A stretch of DNA of 64,000 nucleotides from Sutcliffiella halmapala (GTDB lineage: Bacteria > Bacillota > Bacilli > Bacillales > Bacillaceae_I): NCBI RefSeq assembly GCF_002019665.1, contig NZ_KV917375.1:4353445-4417444 (forward strand). Direction: 5' to 3'. The first letter of the stretch is position 1. The number at the start of each line of letters is the position of its first letter. Positions 48,444 through 55,995 of the stretch are shown here, piece after piece. Under the pieces are notes generated by a model. The model worked only from the letters and a program-made list of their open reading frames with translations. It was not told where the DNA came from and did no database searches. Both the position numbers and the translations under genes were made by a program.

Positions 48444-50228
48444 GTGACCAAACATCAACATTTGCCAGATCATTCTAAGAGTAAAAATAAAAGACCAAAT
48501 TTCCTCGTTATCCTTGTTGATGAGGAACGATTTCCAGTAGTTTATGAAAACGAAAATCTAAAAGAATGGCGTAAAAATCATTTGAAGACACAGCAGCTTC
48601 TACAAGAAAAGGGGATGACATTCTTAAATCATTATATTGGAAGTACAGCTTGTTCACCTAGTAGAACAACACTTTACACAGGACAGTATCCGTCTCTCCA
48701 CGGGGTTACTCAGACAACAGGGGCAGCGAAAGGATCGTTTGATCCAGATGTATACTGGCTTGATCCGAATACAGTCCCTACATTAGGTGACTATTTTCGG
48801 TGTGCAGGTTATCGAACTTTTTGGAAAGGGAAATGGCATGCTTCTGATGCAGATCTGATTGTCCCTGGAAGTCATAATGCAATGTTGAGCTTTAACCCAG
48901 CAACTGGAGTCCCTGATCCTAAAAAGCAACGACTTTATTTAAATGCCAACCGGCTAGATTCCTATGGCTTTGATGGCTGGGTTGGTCCTGAACCACATGG
49001 ATCAAACCCGCGAAATTCAGCATCATCTGCGGCGATTGGGGTAAATGGCCGTGATGTAGTTTATTCTGAAGAGGTTGTTCGATTAATTCACTCCCTAGAA
49101 GACGAAGTTCATACAAATAATCACAAGCCCTGGCTCATTGTCTCATCCTTTGTAAACCCGCACGATATTACCCTATTTGGGCTATTCACACAACTACTGC
49201 CAACATTTAATTTTTCTGTAGATCCTTCTGTTCCTTTTATACCACCAGCCCCTACAGCAAATGAAAACCTTCTAACGAAGCCCTCAGCCCAAATTAGTTA
49301 TAGGGACGTTTATCAAAGGGCATTACAACCTACATTAGATACACTTTTTTACAGGCAACTATACTATTCTCTTCATAAGCAGGTTGATAATGAAATGTAT
49401 AAGGTATTTACCGCTCTTAAGCAGTCTATTTTCTCTGAAGATACAATTGTGGTATTTACTGCAGACCATGGTAGTCTAGTTGGGGCCCATGGAGGGTTGT
49501 TTCAAAAATGGCATAATGCCTATGAGGAAGCACTTCATGTTCCTCTCATTATACACAGTCCTAATTTCCTCACTGACTGTAAAGAAACGGATATGCTAAC
49601 AAGTCATGTGGACATTGTTCCCACCTTATTAGGACTTGCAGACATTGATGTTCAAGAAGTCCAAGAGAAACTGAAAAAAGATCATACAGAGGTCCATCCC
49701 CTCGTAGGTCGTGACCTATCATCGTTAATAAACGGAAATCCTGAATTTACTCGAGGTGATGAGGCTCTATATTTTATGACAGATGATGAATTTTCAAAAG
49801 GCTTAAATCAAAACACTTTAACTGGGCAACCATATGAAGCGGTTAAACAGCCTAATCATTTGGAAACCGTAATCGTCAAACTCCCAACAGGTGATGCTAA
49901 TTCAAAGGAAATTTGGAAGTTCACTCGTTATTTCGATAACCCACAATTTTGGAGTGATCCAGGTATTGAAGACGTTGAAATGATCCAGAAAAAAGCCACC
50001 GATGTTTCAGAGGATCTTCAGGCCGCTATTTGTATCACAACCACCAAAACTCAGCCAGTCCCAGATCAATTCGAGTTATATAATATAACCAAAGATCCAA
50101 TAGAAGAAATAAACCTTGCACACCCTACACATGAAACACCTGAATCAAAAGTGATTCAGAACCTTTTAACAAGAATTCTTCAAGAACAACGGAGACAAAA
50201 AAGACTTACTCCTTCAAGTGGGGGATAA
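48444..50228 (+). CDS. Sulfatase (arylsulfatase/choline-sulfatase superfamily)
   Basis: 594 residues, cytosolic (no signal peptide). The modification motif Cys70-Ser-Pro-Ser-Arg followed by TTLYTGQYPSLHG shows a Cys-type sulfatase that needs conversion to formylglycine. NFLVILVDEERF holds the first metal ligands in altered form (one Asp replaced by Glu). VVFTADHGSLVGAHGG carries the C-terminal metal site. GTG 48444 follows GGAGG. No maturase gene is visible here. Sulfate-ester or phosphonate substrate unknown. Confidence 0.88.
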   Translation: MTKHQHLPDHSKSKNKRPNFLVILVDEERFPVVYENENLKEWRKNHLKTQQLLQEKGMTFLNHYIGSTACSPSRTTLYTGQYPSLHGVTQTTGAAKGSFDPDVYWLDPNTVPTLGDYFRCAGYRTFWKGKWHASDADLIVPGSHNAMLSFNPATGVPDPKKQRLYLNANRLDSYGFDGWVGPEPHGSNPRNSASSAAIGVNGRDVVYSEEVVRLIHSLEDEVHTNNHKPWLIVSSFVNPHDITLFGLFTQLLPTFNFSVDPSVPFIPPAPTANENLLTKPSAQISYRDVYQRALQPTLDTLFYRQLYYSLHKQVDNEMYKVFTALKQSIFSEDTIVVFTADHGSLVGAHGGLFQKWHNAYEEALHVPLIIHSPNFLTDCKETDMLTSHVDIVPTLLGLADIDVQEVQEKLKKDHTEVHPLVGRDLSSLINGNPEFTRGDEALYFMTDDEFSKGLNQNTLTGQPYEAVKQPNHLETVIVKLPTGDANSKEIWKFTRYFDNPQFWSDPGIEDVEMIQKKATDVSEDLQAAICITTTKTQPVPDQFELYNITKDPIEEINLAHPTHETPESKVIQNLLTRILQEQRRQKRLTPSSGG

Positions 50229-50239
50229 CATAGAAATGA

Positions 50240-50285
50240 AAAAGGCTCCTCAGCAGTTTTGTTAACTACTTGAGAAGCCTTTTCT
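50240..50285 (+). terminator. Terminator after the sulfatase gene
   Basis: AAAGGCTCCTCA and TGAGAAGCCTTT pair with one mismatch, followed by TTTCT. Related to the hairpins at 47206 and 51284. Confidence 0.8.
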
Positions 50286-50364
50286 CCATTTGTAAATCCG
50301 CCTCATTCAAACGACATCATTTTTTAGCCTCTGTCCAAGCTTGAGGATTCTTTTTATTCGGCAT
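50266..50364 (-). pseudogene. Remnant of a short conserved gene with an internal stop
   Basis: From ATG 50364, behind GGGAGG, the frame reads MPNKKNPQAWTEAKK, then TGA, then CRLNEADLQMEKRLLK in the same frame. Together these recall a widespread family of short proteins that start with a KKNPxAWxEAK motif followed by CRLN. An Arg codon has probably become TGA, and the 3' part is cut by a hairpin. No product is expected beyond 15 residues. Confidence 0.55.
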
Positions 50365-50401
50365 TACTATTTCCTCCCTTATAGCTGTTACGTCAGTTCA
50401 T

Positions 50402-50431
50402 AAAAAAACACCTACACTCTCATGTAGATGT
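50402..50431 (-). terminator. Terminator of the toxin-antitoxin operon
   Basis: ACATCTACA and TGTAGGTGT, followed on the minus strand by TTTTTTT. Confidence 0.9.
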
Positions 50432-50451
50432 AAATTATTTTATCGGAATTA

Positions 50452-50745
50452 TTATTTATTTTTCCAATAAGCATTTTCCCGCTTATGTTTTATACCGTCA
50501 ACCCAAACGGTAGATTTCTCTTCATCAACTTCAAATACTAGCATAACTTGATAAAGTCCTAGCCTGACCCAATATCCTTCCAACACTCCATTAGGTATTT
50601 TCTTTGCTGTAAGAGTTGGTGCATAGGATAATCGACTAAACGAATCCAAATAAATTCTTTCTTTTACATCCGAAGGGTAGGCAAGAATATTGCTCAATTC
50701 GTTTAGCGCAGTTTTCGACCAAAAAACACTATATTCCTTGTCCAT
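50452..50745 (-). CDS. RelE/ParE-family toxin
   Basis: 97 residues, basic, with the fold pattern of RelE/ParE toxins: WSKTALNELSNILAYPSD, a central RLSYAPTLTAKKI, and the strands WVRLGLYQVMLVFEVDEEKSTVWV ending in IKHKRENAYW. Two bases after the antitoxin stop. Targets (mRNA or gyrase) cannot be told by eye. Confidence 0.85.
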   Translation of the reverse strand: MDKEYSVFWSKTALNELSNILAYPSDVKERIYLDSFSRLSYAPTLTAKKIPNGVLEGYWVRLGLYQVMLVFEVDEEKSTVWVDGIKHKRENAYWKNK

Positions 50746-50747
50746 GC

Positions 50748-51008
50748 TTAAACGTCCTCAAAACTTTTCCGAAGATACTCAAGCCCCTGTTCTTTGCTGT
50801 ATATACGTTCATTCTTGCGGTCCTCACGACTTTTTTGAACCTGACGAATAAGGTCCTCATCTTCTGCAAGATATTCAACTTCCATCTCATTTAATGTTTC
50901 TTTTTCCCGCTTTATGTTTAAAAATCCAATAAAATCATATACCTCAAGAGCATCTTGTTCAGAGATTTGGTCAATTATTCGCTTCAATTCTTCACGATTT
51001 ACACTCAA
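50748..51008 (-). CDS. Antitoxin of the RelE/ParE system
   Basis: 86 residues, acidic, helical (EELKRIIDQISEQDALEVYDFIGFL; EDEDLIRQVQKSRED). The start is TTG 51008, nine bases after AGGTGG. It precedes the toxin in one operon, the usual antitoxin-first order. Confidence 0.82.
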   Translation of the reverse strand: MSVNREELKRIIDQISEQDALEVYDFIGFLNIKREKETLNEMEVEYLAEDEDLIRQVQKSREDRKNERIYSKEQGLEYLRKSFEDV

Positions 51009-51188
51009 AACAGCTCACCACCTTATGGTATTACTTCTTCCGATTATATCATATCAGTTACATAACCTAACAATCATACATATGCCCAATATGATACACT
51101 AACACACTCAAAATGGGGTAGGGTTAATCACAATACGTACTAGTTTAATGTGCTTCAGCTAATGATAAAATCATCTGGTAAAAGGAAA

Positions 51189-51329
51189 ATGTTGACCTTT
51201 GAGTTATATGGAAAGGCGAGACACTTTGAAGAAATTACAACAAGGAACATCTATCGTCAAATCACTGAATATGAAGATATTAAAAAAGAGCCTTCTCAAA
51301 AGTTTGGAAAACTAATGAGAAGGCTCTAA
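51189..51329 (+). pseudogene. Possible short gene fragment (46 aa)
   Basis: An open frame from ATG 51189 reads MLTFELYGKARHFEEITTRN and goes on to a stop inside the hairpin at 51284. It has an AAAGG close upstream. The coding look followed by an end inside a terminator arm suggests a truncated gene. I do not recognise the family. Confidence 0.3.
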
Positions 51330-51333
51330 TTTT
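51284..51333 (+). terminator. Hairpin with T-tract
   Basis: AGAGCCTTCTCA (51287-51298) and TGAGAAGGCTCT (51316-51327) pair perfectly, followed by AATTTTT. Confidence 0.8.
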
Positions 51334-51396
51334 TCGTTTTGTATGGGCTTAGGCACCTTTTCGGCACCTAAAATGATGATTTAATCTCTAAACCCT

Positions 51397-51445
51397 TGAT
51401 AGACAAGAGGTTTAAGGGCTAAATTACATCATGCCGCCCATAATC
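51397..51445 (-). other. Candidate prophage attachment site: groEL 3'-end duplicate
   Basis: The minus strand reads ATGGGCGGCATGATGTAA, the Met-Gly-Gly-Met-Met-stop tail of groEL, without any groEL coding sequence before it (stop codons lie just upstream in frame). A groEL-terminator-like hairpin follows (AAACCTCTTG/CAAGGGTTT). In B. subtilis groEL lies upstream of guaA on this side. The prophage genes begin just to the right. Confidence 0.6.
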
Positions 51446-51469
51446 TATTAATCTGTAATATCTTTTACT

Positions 51470-51535
51470 AAGGTTCATATAATCGCGGTAAATCAAGGTT
51501 TCCACCAGGCTCACTTGTAACATCTTTAACGTAAA
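51470..51535 (-). pseudogene. C-terminal gene fragment beside the attachment site
   Basis: Minus-strand frame ends YVKDVTSEPGGNLDLPRLYE plus one residue and stop, with a stop codon shortly upstream and no start. It looks like the tail of a protein cut off by recombination. Family not recognised. Confidence 0.3.
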
Positions 51536-51672
51536 TTTATGTTTTTTCCTTGCTTGCGTTACCCTTCCGTTACCCCTAAGCATTACCTTTGCACTCTAAC
51601 TCTCCATCTAAGTTTGTGTTAGAAAATAATATTCCTCAACCAATAAAAAAAGACCCCATGATTATAGGGCTT

Positions 51673-52689
51673 TTAGTTTAGTTGAGATTGCAAATTTTCA
51701 TTAGCCATTTCACTTTGCATTTCCTTTGTCTTCTTCATTTCTTCACTAACTTTAACTATAATTTGTTCACCTACATAGTCAATAAACTGTAACTTTATTT
51801 GACTGTTCCAGTCCTTATCTTTTTCAGCTTTTTCAAAGCTCTTAATAATACCAGGGATAATTTGTTTATATAAAATTAGTGTTAACAAGATTTTCTCTTT
51901 ATGAATTTCCTCGAAGGAGATCTCCCCCTCATATTCAATCAAACGAACGTTCCCTTGATGAGCTAGCTCAAACAAAAAGTTTTCATTTTCATTAAATTTA
52001 ATACTTAATCGTAAAGATTTTAGAGTATCGTCTCCAAAAATAAATGCTAAGGTTCCCAATAATGCGTGAATACGTTCACCTTCTCCAGACATTGAGTGCT
52101 CATTATCTTTATGCCCACCACTATATCCGGTAAAAGATTTAATTTCCATATTCGGATTCTCAGATAGAATTTTATCACCTGTTAAAAACTTGCTTAACAA
52201 CCAATAGTATGTGCTATCTGTGATATGAAACACAGGAGGAAGTAAGGTAGTGGTTCCCCAAATATCTTCTCTTAGTAAATCCTTTAATATAAACTTTAAT
52301 TTGTATTGACTTTTAGTCATATTCATATAGACAGCGATATAAACGTTATTGTCATGTTCAAAGAACAAAACATCCGATTCAGCTTTGTTAATTCTATCTG
52401 ATCTATCTAACCATTGATCGTTTGGACTTTTGACAGTTGTTTTTGCTCTTTCTACATAGGCAGTTAAATAAATATATTTGAAGTTAATTTCTTCATTGTA
52501 TTTTATTGTATTGACACCGATAGTTTCTTCTCTGCTACCTGGTTGCCACCGTTTACGTAGAGTCTCCCCTGAAGGCCATTCTCCTCTTTCAGGTCTTGCA
52601 TCAAGATTCGAGTTTTCAAATACCTTTTTAGATGCTTCTTCAATGGTAGTAATGCTATCTAACCTTACCAAAATAACAGGAAACTCCAT
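51673..52689 (-). CDS. Unknown protein C of a three-gene accessory operon (338 aa)
   Basis: I do not recognise this family. No signal or membrane helix. The N-terminal half has beta-like segments and Trp/Arg-rich parts (ERGEWPSGETLRKRWQPGSR; AESDVLFFEHDNNVYIAVYM). Around residue 165 comes WLLSKFLTGD, then a GxYSGG-like turn (FTGYSGGHKDNEHSMSGEGE). The C-terminus is Lys/Glu/Gln-rich. ATG 52689 follows AAAGGAAG, three bases after the stop of the preceding membrane-protein gene, so the two are almost certainly co-translated. It is the gene nearest the attachment site. Confidence 0.75.
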   Translation of the reverse strand: MEFPVILVRLDSITTIEEASKKVFENSNLDARPERGEWPSGETLRKRWQPGSREETIGVNTIKYNEEINFKYIYLTAYVERAKTTVKSPNDQWLDRSDRINKAESDVLFFEHDNNVYIAVYMNMTKSQYKLKFILKDLLREDIWGTTTLLPPVFHITDSTYYWLLSKFLTGDKILSENPNMEIKSFTGYSGGHKDNEHSMSGEGERIHALLGTLAFIFGDDTLKSLRLSIKFNENENFLFELAHQGNVRLIEYEGEISFEEIHKEKILLTLILYKQIIPGIIKSFEKAEKDKDWNSQIKLQFIDYVGEQIIVKVSEEMKKTKEMQSEMANENLQSQLN

Positions 52690-52692
52690 TTC

Positions 52693-53436
52693 TTAACTTC
52701 CTTTCTGTAACATTATTCTGCAATGTTTTAATTCCGATTTAACTAATAAAGGAATAATCCAGTTAAAGCAGCCTCGAATTAATTTATACCTGGAGTTAAC
52801 GCCTAATTTAAGACCAATAGATCCATTTCGTTTGAAATTAGAATTAGCCATAACAGAAAGTTTCCCATCAATTGAAGTACTCGGATCACTTTCAGGTAAC
52901 ATGTCCAAAAAATTAAAATCAATTCCACCAGGTCTTAGTTTTAGTAGCTCTGATCCGCCCTTTATTTGAGGCTCTATAGAGAGCCAGTTAGGATCCCAAA
53001 TAACACTTACCCTTACACCTATAAATTCAAAAAACCATTTCCCATATATGATTTCAATTTCCCCTTTAAGGTTTATATGAGTAGGGCTTTGCATTCCAGC
53101 CATTTCTTCATTAAATGGGATTGCGATAAATTGTTGACTGCTCATACGGTCACTAACTTCAATTTTAATTTGAGCCGGTTTCTTGAAGAATTTAGAACAA
53201 ATAATCATTAGAAGGTTGTATAGAAAAGTAAGAAGAGCCACATCAATGGCCCCATATATGGCAGGTGGAATATTTTTATCTGCTACTTTCGCTGCGAGGT
53301 CAACAGTCAGTATCTCATCTAATTTAGCAAACACACTAGAAAATGGTCTAAAATCAAAAAACCATACCAATACTAATATTGCCGGGACAGAAATTGCTTT
53401 TATGATCCATATAATGAAATTGATAACACTACTCAA
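52693..53436 (-). CDS. Unknown membrane protein B of a three-gene accessory operon (247 aa)
   Basis: Family not recognised. Two N-terminal hydrophobic helices (about residues 5-27 and 61-85) are followed by a soluble, beta-rich domain of some 150 residues (IKIEVSDRMSSQQFIAIPF; INLKGEIEIIYGKWFFEFIG). A Lys/Arg-flanked second helix suggests the large domain is cytosolic. The start is TTG 53436 with a weak site; coupling to the upstream gene 15 bases away may help. The layout of membrane anchor plus cytosolic domain is common in phage-exclusion and defence proteins, but that is inference. Confidence 0.72.
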   Translation of the reverse strand: MSSVINFIIWIIKAISVPAILVLVWFFDFRPFSSVFAKLDEILTVDLAAKVADKNIPPAIYGAIDVALLTFLYNLLMIICSKFFKKPAQIKIEVSDRMSSQQFIAIPFNEEMAGMQSPTHINLKGEIEIIYGKWFFEFIGVRVSVIWDPNWLSIEPQIKGGSELLKLRPGGIDFNFLDMLPESDPSTSIDGKLSVMANSNFKRNGSIGLKLGVNSRYKLIRGCFNWIIPLLVKSELKHCRIMLQKGS

Positions 53437-53451
53437 ATATATCAGCCCGCT

Positions 53452-53973
53452 TCAATAACTTAACACCTCTCCAGCTACTTCAAATGAATCTTCGTCTGCA
53501 AATACAATCCCATTATTTTTAAATTTAATCCTTTTGTTTTGGACCGTAAAACTGACCGATTCTATTTCAGCACCAAACTCATCTTCGAGTCGTATAATTT
53601 CATCATAAATCAATTCTTTATACAACTTTTTATCTGTTTGGGCCTTTGAGATTCTAAATATATATTCGTTTAACTGTTTTATCTCATCATCCGGGAGCTC
53701 CATATTTAAATCAATGTTGGACCTAAAACCTTTAGAGCCAATCTTCTCAATCATATCTACAAAATGTTGGGAAGTAATAATAAGTTGTTGTGTAAGTGTA
53801 AATGGGACTTTTTGCATAATATATTTTAACTGATTATTTTCATAATCATACTTAATGCCAACGATGTTAGTTTTGTCAAATCCGACTATATTGTTTGGGC
53901 CAAAGATGTTATTAAGCGACATTAAGCTTTCTGTGTTAAATATCTTAAACATTTTAAGTTGTTGCCCCATCAT
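53452..53973 (-). CDS. Unknown protein A of a three-gene accessory operon (173 aa)
   Basis: First gene of the operon. ATG 53973 follows GAGAGGTG by six bases. Soluble, mixed alpha/beta: NIVGFDKTNIVGIKYDYENN, then VPFTLTQQLIITSQHFVDMIEK, and a C-terminal beta region (ESVSFTVQNKRIKFKNNGIV). Family not recognised. A promoter with 17-base spacing lies 66-95 bases upstream. Confidence 0.75.
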   Translation of the reverse strand: MMGQQLKMFKIFNTESLMSLNNIFGPNNIVGFDKTNIVGIKYDYENNQLKYIMQKVPFTLTQQLIITSQHFVDMIEKIGSKGFRSNIDLNMELPDDEIKQLNEYIFRISKAQTDKKLYKELIYDEIIRLEDEFGAEIESVSFTVQNKRIKFKNNGIVFADEDSFEVAGEVLSY

Positions 53974-54038
53974 ACTTATCACCTCTCTTCCCAAATTTCA
54001 AGGATTTTTCATTATTATTTTAACCTATTTTCTTATTT

Positions 54039-54067
54039 ATATTATCACTTAATATTTTTATCCACAA
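54039..54067 (-). promoter_or_regulatory. Candidate promoter of the three-gene operon
   Basis: Minus strand TTGTGG, 17 bases, TAATAT, in the gap with the divergent broken gene at 54101. Confidence 0.55.
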
Positions 54068-54100
54068 TTATTTTTAACAAACATGGGTATTATATAAATT

Positions 54101-54363
54101 ATGATTAATGTACAAATTGACGAGGAAGAAGTAAAAAGACTTTATTTGGAAAAACTTGATGAAAAAATGAAGGAGGTCGACAAAGAATTAGTTTTTGGGA
54201 TTCAAAGGAATTAACAAGAAGAACATGTATGAGTTGGAATACAATACAGAAAACATTTTTCTACGACCCCCGTTTTCCCAAGTACAAAGTAGGTGGTAAA
54301 TGGTACTTTCCAGCTGACAAAGCTAGAATGTTTTTACTTGAATGGTTAAGTGAACAATGGTGA
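54101..54363 (+). pseudogene. Frameshifted excisionase-like/small phage DNA-binding protein
   Basis: From ATG 54101 the frame reads MINVQIDEEEVKRLYLEKLD up to a run of Ts at 54192-54196, then hits a stop. Restoring one T gives FWDSKELTRRTCMSWNTIQK continuing to WLSEQW-stop at 54363, with KYKVGGKWYFPADKARMFLL near the end. This pattern resembles small phage-encoded helix-turn-helix/excisionase-like proteins. Either a real one-base deletion or a sequence error. Confidence 0.65.
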
Positions 54364-54420
54364 CCTTCTAAATAACAGTTATGTAAAAAGTTTCCCTACT
54401 GATCCATTGTGTCATAATAG

Positions 54421-54453
54421 TAAAACCCCCTGCTTTTAATACAACAGAGGGTT
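54421..54453 (-). terminator. Terminator of the four-gene operon
   Basis: Minus strand AACCCTCTG and CAGGGGGTT pair over nine bases, then TTTTA, just after the 54460 stop. Confidence 0.75.
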
Positions 54454-54459
54454 AATATT

Positions 54460-55017
54460 CTAATTTAAATACTGCACTATTTCCTTTAGTACATTCTTTC
54501 TTCTTCCCCTAACATACTCCAATAAGAAATCTAAGTAAACAACCTGGATTAACTTTTCAACATTCCATTCATGCTTAGGGAAGAAGTAAGACAAATCCTC
54601 CAGTAAAACTTCTGCTCTTAATGCCTCTTCCTTATCTAATTCCACCGTTACAACAGTTGTGCTTCTAACTGGTACAATTGGATGATTATTAATGAAAGGT
54701 AACTCTTGTTTTCGAACTGTGATCCGATTATAAATGGACCCGACATTCGAATCATTTCTTCTTACTTCATCGAGAAAATCGAAATATATATGTTCAATTA
54801 AATCGCTTTGTTTGAATTGAATGTCGTGGTCACTGAGATGAACAATGTCATCACACAAGACGTCTGCTCGGACATACATATCGTTCGGCACAGGAATATC
54901 AAATCGGTATCTTTCTCCACTTAGGAAGTTGAAGATTTTCAGCAATACACTTCTTTTTTCTGGTAAATCATATTCTTTGTTTAGTAAATCATATTTACTG
55001 TATTTAACCGCCGGCAT
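54460..55017 (-). CDS. Unknown accessory protein (185 aa)
   Basis: Last gene of a four-gene operon. Soluble; two similar halves can be seen, each with a VRADVLCDDIVHLSDHD / LRAEVLLEDLSYFFPKHEW pattern followed by LIEHIYFDFLDEVRR / LIQVVYLDFLLEYVRG. So it is probably an internal duplication of about 80 residues. ATG 55017 follows AAGGAGGGG. Such repeated helical modules can be dimer-like DNA-binding or partition proteins, but no family is recognised. Confidence 0.7.
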   Translation of the reverse strand: MPAVKYSKYDLLNKEYDLPEKRSVLLKIFNFLSGERYRFDIPVPNDMYVRADVLCDDIVHLSDHDIQFKQSDLIEHIYFDFLDEVRRNDSNVGSIYNRITVRKQELPFINNHPIVPVRSTTVVTVELDKEEALRAEVLLEDLSYFFPKHEWNVEKLIQVVYLDFLLEYVRGRRKNVLKEIVQYLN

Positions 55018-55029
55018 TATGACCCCTCC

Positions 55030-55413
55030 TTATAATCCTAATTCGTTTAGCAATATTCTGTGTGCTGCTCGCTTCACACTCCTGAGACCCCATTCAACTT
55101 TTAGCTTTAATAATTCTTCGTGGACGGCTTTAGGCACTTTTGTGGATACATAGATTCCTGTATCTGAATACTCTTTTGGTGTAGCGTGAATGATAAAATC
55201 TCTATCTACAGATTTGGTAAAGACATCTGCTAGATAACTATGAATCTCTCCTCTATGACCTTCAGAAAAACTTAGTTTAGCAATCTCCAGTTTTTGCTCA
55301 GACGTCACAGGTACTTTAACCTGGTTCTTTTTATCCGATCGAATTGTTCGCTTATTAGAATCTTCAACCTTAATTGTTTTGTATTTATTAAACATTGGAG
55401 TTAACAAACTCAC
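55030..55413 (-). CDS. Unknown accessory protein, ribbon-helix-helix-like (127 aa)
   Basis: Basic, soluble. The C-terminal part (YVSTKVPKAVHEELLKLKVEWGLRSVKRAAHRIL) looks like a ribbon-helix-helix: a short strand followed by two helices, as in Arc/CopG proteins. The middle (VPVTSEQKLEIAKLSFSEGH) could hold another DNA- or protein-binding helix. GTG 55413 follows AGGAGGGGG. Possibly an operon autoregulator. Confidence 0.65.
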   Translation of the reverse strand: MSLLTPMFNKYKTIKVEDSNKRTIRSDKKNQVKVPVTSEQKLEIAKLSFSEGHRGEIHSYLADVFTKSVDRDFIIHATPKEYSDTGIYVSTKVPKAVHEELLKLKVEWGLRSVKRAAHRILLNELGL

Positions 55414-55488
55414 TCTTCCCCCTCCTCTTTCATGTTTTTAGTATCTTGTTATCCTAGTGACAGAATTCCAAAATTCCAGAATTCCACT

Positions 55489-55995
55489 TTAAAAGTTGGG
55501 GAAGGAGACCTTAATTCCGCCTTCATTTTTAATTTTAAAATTAGACTTAATCCCTTGATACTCTAAGGTGGATGGAGGGACGTCTATTTCTATTACAGGC
55601 ATCTTTTGCCCCTCGAATTTCATTTCAGTACTCTCTTCCTCTTTCAATGGTTTGTATAGATCAGGTAAAGGTATTTCTAGAAATAAATCTGCATCATGCA
55701 AAGAACTTTCTTTTCTACTTCGATTCATATTCTCGGTGACGTCAACCTCTCCGTACTTTGCATTTGTATCTAACCAGTAACGATGATCCTCCTCCTTCCA
55801 TTCCCAATTTGGGCTAGGTAGTTCTTTCCCTTGTTTTAAATGCGGAGAGATCAATTCTCTGAACTCAGAAGTAAACGCAGCTGAATATAATGCAGCTCTT
55901 ATAATTTGACCGCGATCTAATGCAGAGACGTCAAAAACATCTTCCACATAATCTTTAAAGTGTCTGTGGTACCTTACAGTCGGTCGATACGTCAC
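55489..55995 (-). CDS. Unknown accessory protein (168 aa)
   Basis: Starts VTYRPTVRYHRHFKDYVEDVFDVSALDRGQIIRAALYSAAFTSEF (read in two parts: residues 1-20 and a helical 21-45). A Pro/Trp-rich middle (PSPNWEWKEEDHRYW) and a beta-like tail follow. GTG 55995 lies six bases after GAGGAGGTG and inside the preceding small gene. Proteins with this kind of start occur in Bacillus mobile elements; the function is not known to me. Confidence 0.68.
   Translation of the reverse strand: MTYRPTVRYHRHFKDYVEDVFDVSALDRGQIIRAALYSAAFTSEFRELISPHLKQGKELPSPNWEWKEEDHRYWLDTNAKYGEVDVTENMNRSRKESSLHDADLFLEIPLPDLYKPLKEEESTEMKFEGQKMPVIEIDVPPSTLEYQGIKSNFKIKNEGGIKVSFPNF

Noticed and set aside
51673-53973. Assignment of the three-gene operon to Kiwa, Thoeris, Zorya or another named defence system
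   Set aside because: Gene sizes and the visible motifs do not match any of these well enough, so it is left as unknown.
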